A stretch of DNA of 64,000 nucleotides from Geodermatophilus ruber (GCF_900114385.1 NZ_FOSW01000001.1:372001-436000), one strand, 5' to 3'; positions 34,469 through 43,617 are shown, counted from the stretch's first letter. The notes: generated from the letters alone by a model not told the origin. Numbers and translations: made by a program.

Positions 34469-35451
34469 TTCCGCCGCGCCAGGGCGACGGCGAGGATGAT
34501 GATCGCCCCGCGGACCACCTGCTGCTGGCTGGTCTCCAGGCCGGCGAGGATCAGCCCGTTGTTGATCAGGCTGATCATCAGCGAGCCGAACAGCGTGCCG
34601 ATCACCGACCCGGCCCCGCCGAACAGGCTCGTGCCGCCGAGGATCACCGCGGCGATCGCGGACAGCTCGTCCCCGGCCCCCCACTGGAACCGGCCCGACT
34701 CCAGGCGGCCCGCGTAGAGCATGCCGGCGATGGCGGCCACCACGGAGGCCAGCAGCATCACCTGGAACTTGACCCGCCGGGTCCGCACCCCGCTGAACTC
34801 GGCCGCCGTCCGGTTCCCGCCGGTGGCGAGCACCTGGCGGCCGAACCGGGTCTTGGCCAGCACCACCGCGCCGACGGCGACGAACAGCGCCATCCAGACC
34901 AGCAGGCCGGGGATCGGCCCGAAGTTCCCGCCCCCGAAGACCAGGTTGTAGGTCTGGTCCAGGATCGGCTGCGGGGCCGAGTCGGTGATCCACTGGGCGA
35001 CGCCGGCCGCGATGCCCAGCATGCCCAGGGTCACCAGGAACGACGGGATGTTGAGGAAGGCCACCAGGCTGCCGTTGACGGCGCCGACGACCACGCCGAC
35101 CGCCAGCCCGGTGAGGATCCCCGGGACGAGCCCCCACGCGGCGATGCCCATCGCGGTCGCCACGCTCGCCAGCCCCGCGACCGAGCCGACGCTCAGGTCG
35201 ATCTCAGCGCAGGCGATGACGAAGGTCATGCCCACGGCGATGATCGAGATGGTCGCCGCCTGCCGGAAGATGTTGAGCAGGTTGTTCGTCGAGAGGAAGC
35301 CCTGGTCGCCCAGCGTGACGGCGAAGGCGATGAAGACGACGACGAACCCGATGTAGATGATGTAGCGCCGCCAGTCGAGCCTCGCGAGCAGCGACCGGGA
35401 CGCCGAGGTCGCGGCCGGCGCCTGGGTGGCCGGGCCGGTAGTCGTGGACAT
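34465..35451 (-). CDS. Sugar ABC transporter permease (RbsC-like)
   Basis: 328-residue membrane protein with 8-10 predicted helices. The GTSLFGGAGSVIGTLFGSL stretch is the conserved cytoplasmic-loop signature of ribose/galactose-type permeases, and ACAEIDLSVGSVAGL matches the RbsC N-terminal third. It forms the channel for the ATPase and binding protein encoded upstream; ATPase-permease spacing is 3 bp, and the stop overlaps the dehydrogenase start. One operon is therefore clear. Confidence 0.93.
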   Translation of the reverse strand: MSTTTGPATQAPAATSASRSLLARLDWRRYIIYIGFVVVFIAFAVTLGDQGFLSTNNLLNIFRQAATISIIAVGMTFVIACAEIDLSVGSVAGLASVATAMGIAAWGLVPGILTGLAVGVVVGAVNGSLVAFLNIPSFLVTLGMLGIAAGVAQWITDSAPQPILDQTYNLVFGGGNFGPIPGLLVWMALFVAVGAVVLAKTRFGRQVLATGGNRTAAEFSGVRTRRVKFQVMLLASVVAAIAGMLYAGRLESGRFQWGAGDELSAIAAVILGGTSLFGGAGSVIGTLFGSLMISLINNGLILAGLETSQQQVVRGAIIILAVALARRK

Positions 35452-35454
35452 GGC

Positions 35455-36996
35455 TCAGGCTCCTTGGACGGCGAGTTGGAGGGTGTTCTCGTCAGGGATG
35501 TCGGCCCGGTCCAGCACCCGGTGGACGGCGCCCTCCCGCAGCACGACGACGCGGTCGCTGACGGCCAGCAGCTCCGGGTACTCCGAGGAGATGACCAGGA
35601 CGGCCATGCCCTCGTCGGCGAGGTCACGGATGGTCTGCAGGATCTCGTTCTTGGTGCCGATGTCCACGCCGGCCGTGGGCTCGTCCATCACCAGGACGGC
35701 GGGGTCGGTGCCCAGCCACTTGGCGATGACCACCTTCTGCTGGTTGCCCCCCGAGAGCAGCCGCACCGCCCGGTCGGGGTCAGCCACCTTCACCGCGAAC
35801 CGCTCGATCAGGCCGCGGGCCAGGGACCGACCCTTGCGGTCGTCGACCAGCGGGCCGCGGCGCATCCGGTCCAGCAACGGGAGCGTCAGGTTCTCCCGCA
35901 CCGAGTGCTCGAGCACCAGCCCCTGGGCCCGCCGGTCCTCCGGGATGAGCGCGATGCCCGCGGCGATCGCGTCCGTCGGGCCGGCCAGCCGCAGCTGCTC
36001 GCCGCGGAGCACGATCGACCCGCTCTGCACCGGGTCGATCCCGAACAGCACGCGGGCCAGCTCGGTCCGCCCGCTGCCCATGAGCCCGGCCAGCCCGACG
36101 ATCTCGCCGCGCCCGACGGTGAAGGTGACGTCCCGGACACGGGGCCCGGCGGTCACCTCCCGCAGCTCCAGGAGCGGCTCGCGCGCGCCGTCGTCGGCCG
36201 ACCGCTGCCGGTAGGCCAGCTGGCCCTCGATCTCCTTGCCGACGATCCCCTCGACGATCTGCTCGGGGGTGAACTCCGACAGGGGCTCGGTGAGCAGCCG
36301 CCGGCCGTCGCGGAGGATCGTGATCCGGTCGGCGATCCGGTACACCTCGTCCATCCGGTGCGAGATGTAGATGACCGAGATCCCGCGCTCGGTCAGCCGG
36401 CCGACCAGCTCGAAGAGCACGTCGGCCTCGTGCTTGGCGAGGCTGGCCGTGGGCTCGTCCATGATCAGCACGCGGGCGTCCTGGGACAGCGCCTTGGCGA
36501 TCTCGGTCAGCTGCCAGTACGCCGTCCCCAGGTCGCCGACGACCGCGCGCGGGTCGACGTCCACCTCCATCTCGGCGAAGACCTCCCGGGCCCGCCGCAC
36601 CGCCTCGCGGTCGCGGATGAGCCCGCCGCGGCCGAGCGGCTCGACGCCCAGGGCGATGTTCTGGGCCACGGTCAGCGTCGGGACCAGGCTGAACTCCTGG
36701 AAGACCATCCCGATCCCCGCGGCGCGGGCGTCGTGGATCGACGACAGGCGTACCGGCCGCCCGTCGATCTCGATCTCCCCCGCGTCGAGGCCGTAGACCC
36801 CCTGCAGGATCTTCATCAGGGTGGACTTGCCGGCGCCGTTGCCGCCGGCAAGCGCGTGCACCTCACCCCGGAGGACCTCGAAGTCCACGTCGTCGAGGAC
36901 CCGCACCCCGTCGAAGGACTTGCAGATCCCCCGCATGCGCACCGCGGCGGCCCGGCCCTCCGGCCGGGCCGCCGCGGTCTCCCCCACCGAGCTCAT
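35455..36996 (-). CDS. Sugar ABC transporter ATP-binding protein (RbsA/MglA-like, two ABC domains)
   Basis: 513-residue tandem ATPase. The first domain has Walker A GGNGAGKSTLMKIL and Walker B VLIMDEPTASL; the second has a degenerate Walker A region (GLMGSGRTELARVLFG), signature LSGGNQQKVVIAKWL and Walker B VLVMDEPTAGVD. The unequal domains are typical of carbohydrate-uptake transporter 2 (CUT2) systems importing monosaccharides or inositol. It follows the binding-protein gene with 10 bp between them. Confidence 0.94.
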   Translation of the reverse strand: MSSVGETAAARPEGRAAAVRMRGICKSFDGVRVLDDVDFEVLRGEVHALAGGNGAGKSTLMKILQGVYGLDAGEIEIDGRPVRLSSIHDARAAGIGMVFQEFSLVPTLTVAQNIALGVEPLGRGGLIRDREAVRRAREVFAEMEVDVDPRAVVGDLGTAYWQLTEIAKALSQDARVLIMDEPTASLAKHEADVLFELVGRLTERGISVIYISHRMDEVYRIADRITILRDGRRLLTEPLSEFTPEQIVEGIVGKEIEGQLAYRQRSADDGAREPLLELREVTAGPRVRDVTFTVGRGEIVGLAGLMGSGRTELARVLFGIDPVQSGSIVLRGEQLRLAGPTDAIAAGIALIPEDRRAQGLVLEHSVRENLTLPLLDRMRRGPLVDDRKGRSLARGLIERFAVKVADPDRAVRLLSGGNQQKVVIAKWLGTDPAVLVMDEPTAGVDIGTKNEILQTIRDLADEGMAVLVISSEYPELLAVSDRVVVLREGAVHRVLDRADIPDENTLQLAVQGA

Positions 36997-37006
36997 CGGC
37001 CTGGGC

Positions 37007-38194
37007 TCAGTCGGCGAAGGAGTCGGTCAGGTCCGCGGGCGGGTCCTGCCGGTAGACCTCCTGCCAGGCCTCCAGCACGTTGTCGTGGTCGACCGGGAGG
37101 GCCGGAAGCGCGACGTAGGGCGGGGTCTGCGCCCCCAGCAGCGACAGCGCGGCCAGCCGGGCCTCGGTGACCCCCTGGTCGTAGGGCCGCTGGGCACCCA
37201 GCCCCACGACCAGCTGGTCGCGGGCGAGGGCGAGGGCGACGTTGAGCCCCAGGTCCTCGGTGGCGATCTTCAGGTCCGTGCGGCCGGCCGCCCGGGCCGC
37301 GGCCATGACGCCCTCGGCCGGGACGTCCCAGACGGCCCAGATGCCGTCCAGGTCGGGGTTCTGGCTGAGCATCGCGTTGGCCACGGCCTGGGCGTCACCG
37401 GCGAAGTCCGGGCCGGCGATGCCCTGCTCGGCGACGATCTCGACGTCCGGGTAGTCCTCCTGGATCGTCTGCTTGAAGCCGTCGAACCGCTGCTTCGTCA
37501 CGAAGAAGTCGGCCTCGTGGTAGATCAACCCGATCTGGCCGGAGCCGCCCAGGGCGCGCGCCATGAGGTGGGCGGAGATGACCCCGTTGCCGAAGTTGTC
37601 CGCGGACACCGCCGACACGTAGTCCTGCCCGGCGACGAACCCCTCGGGCACGTTGTCCATGAACACGAGCTTGGTGCCGGCCTGCGCCGCGGCGCGGTAC
37701 GCGCCGGCGGTGGCGATCGGGTCGGTCGGGATCGAGACGATGATGTCCGGCTGCTGGGCCATCACCGTCTCGACGTCGGACACCTGCTGGGCCGGGTCGA
37801 AGTCGGCGTCGGTGGTGGCGATGACCTCGATGCCGAGCCGCTCGAACTCGGAGCGCAGGCCGTCGATCTGGGCCACGGACCAGTCGTCGCCGCTGTAGTG
37901 CATGACGATCGCCGCCGTCGCGCCCAGGGCCTGGACCTGCGCCACCTGCTCGTCGGTCAGCTGGACGTCCTCCGCCGAGGCCGGCTGCTCACCGTTGGGC
38001 CCGGTGCTCAGCACCTGCCCGGTGACCTCCGCCAGGGCGGCCTCGGCCCGGTCGACGGCCGCCTGGTCGACCTCCCCGCCACCGGGGTCCGAGGCGCCCT
38101 CCGAGGCCGGCGAGCAGGCGGTGAGGACGACGGCCGCGAGGGTGGCCAGCAGGACGGGAGCGGCGCCCGGGCGCCGGGTGGGACGACGTCTCAT
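37007..38194 (-). CDS. Sugar-binding lipoprotein (Peripla_BP type 1/4)
   Basis: 395-residue receptor of the CUT2 importer. A basic n-region, hydrophobic stretch and lipobox VLTAC put the lipidated Cys near residue 25. The mature protein is a ribose/galactose-binding fold; a low-complexity Glu/Ala/Asp segment of about 50 residues precedes it. Ligand-contact residues cannot be assigned with confidence. ATG at 38194 is selected since it gives a normal signal peptide. Located 93 bp after the TIM-barrel gene that starts the operon. Confidence 0.9.
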   Translation of the reverse strand: MRRRPTRRPGAAPVLLATLAAVVLTACSPASEGASDPGGGEVDQAAVDRAEAALAEVTGQVLSTGPNGEQPASAEDVQLTDEQVAQVQALGATAAIVMHYSGDDWSVAQIDGLRSEFERLGIEVIATTDADFDPAQQVSDVETVMAQQPDIIVSIPTDPIATAGAYRAAAQAGTKLVFMDNVPEGFVAGQDYVSAVSADNFGNGVISAHLMARALGGSGQIGLIYHEADFFVTKQRFDGFKQTIQEDYPDVEIVAEQGIAGPDFAGDAQAVANAMLSQNPDLDGIWAVWDVPAEGVMAAARAAGRTDLKIATEDLGLNVALALARDQLVVGLGAQRPYDQGVTEARLAALSLLGAQTPPYVALPALPVDHDNVLEAWQEVYRQDPPADLTDSFAD

Positions 38195-38287
38195 GTCGGT
38201 CTCCAAGGTGGACGGGGGGTGCGGACGGCGGTGCGGGAGCCGGCCGTGCCGGACCGGCACGGCGCTGCGGCGACGGGCCGGGACCGG

Positions 38288-39118
38288 TCAGGCGCCGAGG
38301 TCGTCGAGGAGCTTCTGGAGGTAGGCGCGGCTGGCCTCGGCCGCCTCACGGGGATCGCCGTCGTAGGCGTCGAGCTCGACCACGAGCCAGCTGTCGTAGC
38401 CCGCCTCGCGCACGGCGCGGACGATGTCCGGGAGGTCGAGCTCCCCCCGGCCCAGCGGCAGGAACCGCACCGTCCCGAGGTCGATGTCCTTGAGGTGCAC
38501 ATGCCGCAGACGGTCGGCGTACCGGCGGATCAGCGCCGCGGGGTCACCGCCGCCGGCCGCGAGGTGCGCGGTGTCCGGGCAGAACCCGATCCGCGTCCGC
38601 TCCATGAGCCGGTCGAGCTGGTCCGGGCTCTCCACGATGGTGCCCAGGTGCGGGTGGTAGCTGGCCTCCAGTCCGTGCTCGGCGGCGAGGTCCACCACGG
38701 TGTCGAGCCCGGCGGCCAGGCGGTCGTAGTCCTCGGCCGTCGTGCCGGCGGCCCGGCGGGCACCCCCGCCCACCACCAGGCGGGAGGCGCCGAACCTGGC
38801 GGCCAGCCGGCAGGCGGACTCGATGCGGTGCATCTCGTCGGGCAGCACGTCGGCGTAGACGAAGTTGGCGCCGGTGTAGACGCTGACCAGCTCGACCCCG
38901 GTGGCCGCGAGCAGCTCCGTGAGGACGTCGGGGCACTCGGCGTAGGCGACCAGGTTGCCGTCGAAGACCTCGACGCCCTCGTACCCGGCCGCGGAGATGT
39001 CCCGGACGGCGGCCTCGATCGAGCCGTGGGACAGGTAGTGGAGGTCCTTGATGCTGGTGACTCCCTGCGGGGCGCCGACGACCCCGCCCCAGGTGATGCT
39101 GTGGTAGCCGAGCCGCAT
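38288..39118 (-). CDS. Sugar phosphate isomerase/epimerase family TIM-barrel protein (second of two)
   Basis: 276-residue IolE-like (beta/alpha)8 protein. It starts MRLGYHSITWGG and shows the metal-ligand pattern in SYHPHLGT (His), FCPDTAHLAAGG (Asp, His), HVHLKD (His) and WLVVELDAYDG (Glu). The family includes 2-keto-myo-inositol dehydratase and 3-keto-glycoside lyases or isomerases. It is first in the five-gene operon ending with the Gfo/Idh dehydrogenase. ATG at 39118 follows GGGAAGG and lies about 30 nt from the predicted transcription start. Confidence 0.87.
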   Translation of the reverse strand: MRLGYHSITWGGVVGAPQGVTSIKDLHYLSHGSIEAAVRDISAAGYEGVEVFDGNLVAYAECPDVLTELLAATGVELVSVYTGANFVYADVLPDEMHRIESACRLAARFGASRLVVGGGARRAAGTTAEDYDRLAAGLDTVVDLAAEHGLEASYHPHLGTIVESPDQLDRLMERTRIGFCPDTAHLAAGGGDPAALIRRYADRLRHVHLKDIDLGTVRFLPLGRGELDLPDIVRAVREAGYDSWLVVELDAYDGDPREAAEASRAYLQKLLDDLGA

Positions 39119-39149
39119 CGCCGCGCCTTCCCTTCGGAATGTGACGGGC

Positions 39150-39181
39150 ACACTAATGCTTGGCTCGTGCAGAAGTCAACG
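39150..39181 (-). promoter_or_regulatory. Promoter/operator B of the carbohydrate cluster
   Basis: On the minus strand: -35 TTGACT (39179-39174), then TCTGCACGAGCCAAGCA, then -10 TTAGTG or TAGTGT (39156-39150). The 25-bp block 39157-39181 matches promoter A at 22 of 25 positions, pointing to one regulator for both operons. Confidence 0.7.
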
Positions 39182-39250
39182 AGTCGGACGCCGAACCTGT
39201 GGCGCAGGCCACGGCGAGCGGAGACCGGCCGGACCTGGTGGCATGGCCCG

Positions 39251-40123
39251 GTGGACCTGCGGCGGGAGGCGAGCGGCCTGCTGACGGCCGTGCGGGCGCG
39301 GCTGCGCGGCCGGGACCTCGCCCTCGTCGCCGCCGGGCTCACCTTCTACGCCGGCATCGCGGTGGTGCCGCTGCTGCTGGTCGCGTTCGCGCTGACCGCG
39401 CTGCTCACCTCACCGGACACGGTGCGCGAGCTCAGCGCCCGGCTCGGCGACCTGCTCCCGCCCGAGCTGGGGGCGCCCGGGGCGCTGCGGGCCCTGACCG
39501 CGGCCGGGGTGGCGCTCGACCCGCTGGAGTTCGCGCTCGCCCTCCTGCCGCTGTCGCTGTACGGCGAGGGGTTGCGGCGGGCGCTGCTGCGGTTCGTCCC
39601 CCGCCGGGACACGCTGACCGGCTGGCGCGGCCGGCTCCTGGGGCTGCCGCTGGTGCTGATCACCCCGCTGCTGCTGTACCCGCTGCTGCTCGCCGCCTCG
39701 GCGATGGCCGACCTCACCGAGCGCGGCGTCCCGCTGGGCAGCCTGGCGGTCGGCTACTACGCCGTGCTGGCCGCGCTCACCGTGCCTCTGCTGTGGGGGT
39801 TCGGCGTGGTGGGCCCGGGGCACCTGCGCTGGCCGGCCCTCGTCGTCGGGGTGCTGTTCACCGCGGCCTGCCTGTCCGGCTTCCTGCAGGGGTTCGTGCT
39901 GTTCCTGGCCCTGCCCCTGGCGCTGGGGGCGCCGTTCGGCGGCCTGGACGTGGTCGGTGCGGTGGTGGCGATCAGCCTGTGGCTGTTCCTGCTGCACCTG
40001 GTCGTGATCGGCGGCTGGCTGCTGACCCAGTCCCTGGACGAGCGGCTGCGCGCGGGCGCACCGGGACGGGGCTCAGCGGGGGAACTCGGGACCCCAGGGC
40101 ACCTGCGACGCGGGCAGCGGTGA
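39251..40123 (+). CDS. YihY/BrkB-family membrane protein
   Basis: 290-residue integral membrane protein with about six helices. The opening LRGRDLALVAAGLTFYAGIA and the following VPLLLVAF match YihY (historically mis-assigned as RNase BN), and the inner ALLPLSLYGEGLRRALLRF is the conserved amphipathic region of the family. Function is uncharacterised. GTG at 39251 is used; a GTG at 39169 in the same frame overlaps the cluster promoter and is less likely. Its last 51 bp overlap the end of the PBP gene on the other strand. Confidence 0.8.
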   Translation: MDLRREASGLLTAVRARLRGRDLALVAAGLTFYAGIAVVPLLLVAFALTALLTSPDTVRELSARLGDLLPPELGAPGALRALTAAGVALDPLEFALALLPLSLYGEGLRRALLRFVPRRDTLTGWRGRLLGLPLVLITPLLLYPLLLAASAMADLTERGVPLGSLAVGYYAVLAALTVPLLWGFGVVGPGHLRWPALVVGVLFTAACLSGFLQGFVLFLALPLALGAPFGGLDVVGAVVAISLWLFLLHLVVIGGWLLTQSLDERLRAGAPGRGSAGELGTPGHLRRGQR

Positions 40124-42445
40124 CACCGGGGCCGCGGGGGCGGGTGGCGGTGCCGGTCCGGGCTCGGGAGCCGGCGGCGGGACCGGTCCGGGCTCGGGGA
40201 CCGGCGGAGGCTCGGGGGCGGGCTCGACGAAGTCCGAGCCGTTGCTGACCAGGATGGAGACCACCTGCCCGGGCACGGCCCGGCCCCCGCGCCGGGGGCT
40301 GGTGCCCAGCAGGGTGCCCTCCTCGCGATCGCTGTCGACCCGCACCGTGGAGTACTGGAAGCCGGCGTCGGTCAGCGCCGCCTGGCAGCCACGCACCGAC
40401 GAGCAGCCGGGCACCGGGCGGGTGTTGCCGTTCTGGACCTGCGGGTCGGCCGGCGGGAAGTCGCTGCTGCCGCGCGCCTCCAGGACGGGGGCCATCGCGT
40501 CGTGCCAGATCGTCGCGCCCTTGCCGCCACCGAAGCCGCCGACGTCCTCGTTCCGCTTCGGGTTGAGCACCATGACGCTGGCGGTGATCTCGGGCGTGTA
40601 GCCGACGAAGGCGACGGAGAAGTTGTCCTGCGAGGTACCGGTCTTGCCGGCGATCTGGTGGCCGCGGACGTAGGCGCGGGTACCGGTCGCGCCCGGGTTC
40701 CCCGGCTCGACGTCCTTGCGCAGGATCTGGGTCAGCGTCGTGGCCACGCCCGGGGGGATCGCCTCCGGCGTGCAGCGGTCGCCGACCGGCAGCGGCTCCC
40801 CGTCGGCACCGCGGGCCGGCTCCCCGTGCCGGTCGAGGACCGCGGTCACCGGGACGACGTCGCACTGCGTGCCGCCGGCCGCCAGCGTCGAGTAGGCGCT
40901 GGCCAGGGCGAGCGGGCTGGTCGCCTCGGCACCGAAGGTGAACGAGCCGCGGTTCTCGTCGATGATCTGCTGCGGCAGGCCCGGGTCGCTGAACTGGAAC
41001 AGCCCCATGGACTCGGCCATCCGGACCGGCTCCTCGACGCTGCCGAGGGCGTCCTCCAACGCGAGGAAGTAGGTGTTGGAGGACTGGTACAGGGCCGTGG
41101 TGAGGTCCAGCGTCGCCCGGTAGCGGCCGGCGTTCTCCACGTCGTAGGGCCGGCTGCCGTCGCGGTAGACCCGCGAGACGTAGGGGTCCGACGTCGTCAG
41201 CGTGTAGTACGAGGAGTACCCGCGGGCCAGCGCCGCGGCGGCGACGAACACCTTGTAGGTGGAGCCCGAGCCCTGGCTGGCGGCGACGTTGAGGTTGAAG
41301 GACTCCTGCACCGGGTCGGCCCGGTCGTAGCCGAAGATCCGGTTGACGCTCATCGCCAGCAAGTGGCCGGTCCCGGGCTCGACGGCGGTGAACATGCCGG
41401 CCAGCGAGTCGTCCATCGCCAGGGTGTTCAGGACGGCGGCGTCCCCGGCGCGCTGCAGCTCGACGTCCAGCGTGGTCTGGATGACGTAGCCGCCGTTGTC
41501 CAGCTCGTCCTGACTGAGCCCGAGCTCCTGGATCAGGTAGCGCTGCACGAAGTCGCAGACGAACGGGCCCACGCTGGCCTCGACGCAGCCGCGCCGCGGT
41601 GCGGGGGCGGGGGCCAGACCCAGCGGCGCGGCCTGGGCGGCCGTGGCGTCGGCGGCGCTGATGTAGCCCTGCTCGGCCATTCGGCCGAGCACCACGTTCC
41701 GCCGGGCGGTGGCCGCATCGGGGTTGGTGAAGGGGTCGTCGGTGGTGGGGCTCTGCGCCAGGCCGGCCAGCAGGGCCGCCTGCGGCACGTTCAGCGCGGC
41801 GGCGTCGACGCCGAAGAACGCCCGGGCGGCCGGTTGCACGCCGTAGGCGTTCTGCCCGAAGTACACGAGGTTCAGGTAGCGGGTGAGGATCTCGTCCTTG
41901 GAGTAGGTCTCCTCCAGCGCCAGGGCCAGCCGCGCCTCGCGCAGCTTGCGGCCCAGCGTCTGCTCGGTGGCCGCGCGGCGCTCCTCCGGGGTCGGCGCGG
42001 TCTGCAGCAGGGTCTGCTTGACCAGCTGCTGGGTGAGGGTCGAGCCGCCCTCCTGCACGCCGCCGGCGGCGAGGTTGGTGACCAGCGCCCGCAGGGTCCC
42101 CTGGACGTCGAGGCCGCGGTGGTCGTAGAAGCGCGCGTCCTCGATCGCGACCATCGCCTGCTTCATGACCTCGGCGATCGCGTCGCCGGCCACCGGGGCC
42201 CGGTTCTCGTCGTAGAAGTGGGTGATCGGCTCCCCGTTGGCGGCCAGCAGCACGGTGTTGCCCGGGGGCGTGTCGATGGTGAGCTCGGTCGGGAGGTCAC
42301 CGAGCAGGCCGGTCGACCGCTGGGCGGCCACCGCCGGGCCGCCGACCCAGGGGAGGAGGAGTCCCGCGAGGAGCGCTCCGGCCACCACGATGCTGGCGGC
42401 CAACGCGAGCAGCGTCCTGGCCCGTGCGTCCGTGCGCAGGTCCAT
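40073..42445 (-). CDS. Bifunctional penicillin-binding protein (transglycosylase/transpeptidase) with PASTA domain
   Basis: 790-residue class A PBP. One N-terminal membrane anchor (about residues 14-36); glycosyltransferase domain with AIEDARFYDHRGLD and GGSTLTQQLVKQ; transpeptidase domain with GSTYKVF (STYK), SSNTYF (SxN) and GKTGTSQDNF (KTGT); one PASTA domain after about residue 690; and a Pro/Glu/Ala-rich tail of about 40 residues. It polymerises and cross-links peptidoglycan outside the membrane. ATG at 42445 follows GGAAGGGG. The tail-coding end is antisense to the yihY end. Confidence 0.95.
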   Translation of the reverse strand: MDLRTDARARTLLALAASIVVAGALLAGLLLPWVGGPAVAAQRSTGLLGDLPTELTIDTPPGNTVLLAANGEPITHFYDENRAPVAGDAIAEVMKQAMVAIEDARFYDHRGLDVQGTLRALVTNLAAGGVQEGGSTLTQQLVKQTLLQTAPTPEERRAATEQTLGRKLREARLALALEETYSKDEILTRYLNLVYFGQNAYGVQPAARAFFGVDAAALNVPQAALLAGLAQSPTTDDPFTNPDAATARRNVVLGRMAEQGYISAADATAAQAAPLGLAPAPAPRRGCVEASVGPFVCDFVQRYLIQELGLSQDELDNGGYVIQTTLDVELQRAGDAAVLNTLAMDDSLAGMFTAVEPGTGHLLAMSVNRIFGYDRADPVQESFNLNVAASQGSGSTYKVFVAAAALARGYSSYYTLTTSDPYVSRVYRDGSRPYDVENAGRYRATLDLTTALYQSSNTYFLALEDALGSVEEPVRMAESMGLFQFSDPGLPQQIIDENRGSFTFGAEATSPLALASAYSTLAAGGTQCDVVPVTAVLDRHGEPARGADGEPLPVGDRCTPEAIPPGVATTLTQILRKDVEPGNPGATGTRAYVRGHQIAGKTGTSQDNFSVAFVGYTPEITASVMVLNPKRNEDVGGFGGGKGATIWHDAMAPVLEARGSSDFPPADPQVQNGNTRPVPGCSSVRGCQAALTDAGFQYSTVRVDSDREEGTLLGTSPRRGGRAVPGQVVSILVSNGSDFVEPAPEPPPVPEPGPVPPPAPEPGPAPPPAPAAPVSPLPASQVPWGPEFPR

Positions 42446-42547
42446 GGGCCCCCTTCCGTGGAGGAGCCCACTGGAACAGAGAACGGGCCGGTTCACAACC
42501 ACCCGCGCCGGTCCGGTACCGAAGCGTGAGCTGCTCGGACGGGCCGC

Positions 42548-43210
42548 TCAGCGCTCGCCGGGCTCGACGATCTGCACCCGCACGGCCCGGAACTGACGGG
42601 GCGTCTCCAGCAGCACCGCCCGGGTGGGCTCGCCGACCTCCAGGCGCGGATTCCGCCGCAGCGCGGCCAGCGGCCCGAGCCGGGGATCGGCGAGGACGGC
42701 GTCGACGAGGCCCCGGTCGCCGCCGGTGAACAGCGCGGTCAGACCGCCGGCGTGCGGCAGCAACACCCGCGCCGCGGCGTCGGCGGCCGCGCCCACGACG
42801 GCGTCGGTCTGGTGGCCGCGGCGGCGGGCGAAGCGCTGCTGGGACCAGCCGCCGGCCGCCGTGCGCCCCTGCACCAGCCGGCTGTCCACCTTGGAGACGA
42901 CGAGCTCCTCGCCGTCGAACACCCCGACCGCCCAGCGGCCGCGGCGGACCAGCAGCACGCCGGCGCGGTGCGGACGGCGGGTTGCGGCGGTGAACGCGGC
43001 GAGCAGGGCCGGGGCCGCGGGCCGCTCGAACGGCGCCCGGAGGGTGACCGTGGTGCTGTCCGCACAGGTGATCCGGACGGCGTCCCCGTCGTCGGCGACC
43101 TCGGTGAAGCTCCCGTGCCGGGCCGCGACGCCGTCGAGCCAGCGCCCCAGCCGCTCGGGCGGCACGCGCAACTGCCGGCCCCCGCCGGCCGCGGGCCGGG
43201 CGCGGGTCAC
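42548..43210 (-). CDS. acVLRF1-family peptidyl-tRNA hydrolase (Vms1-like release factor)
   Basis: 220-residue protein. It contains GGWSQQRFARRRGHQ, the loop bearing the catalytic Gln of the Vms1/eRF1-like (VLRF1) hydrolases that release nascent chains from split ribosomes; actinobacteria have a dedicated acVLRF1 branch. Preceding VDSRLVQGRTA and following ALFTGGDRGLVDAVL fit the fold. GTG start at 43210 overlaps the rhodanese stop (GTGA), indicating coupling. A role in ribosome-associated quality control is inferred from the family. Confidence 0.82.
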   Translation of the reverse strand: MTRARPAAGGGRQLRVPPERLGRWLDGVAARHGSFTEVADDGDAVRITCADSTTVTLRAPFERPAAPALLAAFTAATRRPHRAGVLLVRRGRWAVGVFDGEELVVSKVDSRLVQGRTAAGGWSQQRFARRRGHQTDAVVGAAADAAARVLLPHAGGLTALFTGGDRGLVDAVLADPRLGPLAALRRNPRLEVGEPTRAVLLETPRQFRAVRVQIVEPGER

Positions 43211-43617
43211 CCGGCGGAGGAGCCCCGCGTGGTCGGCAGCCCGGCGGCGGCCCAGGCCTGGTAGCCGCCGATGACATCGGTGGCGCGGTGCAGACCGAGC
43301 GCGCGCAGGCTGTCCGCGGCGAGGCTGGAGGAGTAGCCCTCGTTGCAGAGCACGACCACCTCGACGTCGTACCCGGTGGCCTCGGGCAGCCGGGCATCGC
43401 TGGCCGGGTCGAACCGCCACTCGAGGACGTTGCGCTCGACGAGCAGCGCCCCGGGCACCTCGCCGTCGCGCTCCCGCTGGGCGGCCGGCCGGGTGTCGAC
43501 CAGCACCGCGCCGGCGGCCATCCGCGCCTGCGCCTCGGTCGGTTCAAGCCGGGCGAGGCGGCCGCGCGCCTCGGCGAGCACCTCGTCGATGGAGCGGGCG
43601 TCAGCGGGTCGGGACAT
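43207..43617 (-). CDS. Rhodanese-like domain protein
   Basis: 136-residue single-domain protein. Motifs AVLVDTRPAAQRERDGEVPG and the active-site loop VVLCNEGYSSSLAA, with the nucleophilic Cys followed by NEGYSS, identify a sulfurtransferase-like domain. ATG at 43617 is selected because GAGAAAGG lies 5 nt upstream; an ATG at 43632 overlapping the MFS stop (ATGA) is the alternative. Placed between MFS and acVLRF1 genes with overlaps, so the three are one transcript. Confidence 0.88.
   Translation of the reverse strand: MSRPADARSIDEVLAEARGRLARLEPTEAQARMAAGAVLVDTRPAAQRERDGEVPGALLVERNVLEWRFDPASDARLPEATGYDVEVVVLCNEGYSSSLAADSLRALGLHRATDVIGGYQAWAAAGLPTTRGSSAG

Noticed and set aside
36821-39250. Long plus-strand frame leading into the YihY gene
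   Set aside because: The first 810 codons are antisense to the ATPase, binding-protein and TIM-barrel genes; only the part from 39251 has YihY features.
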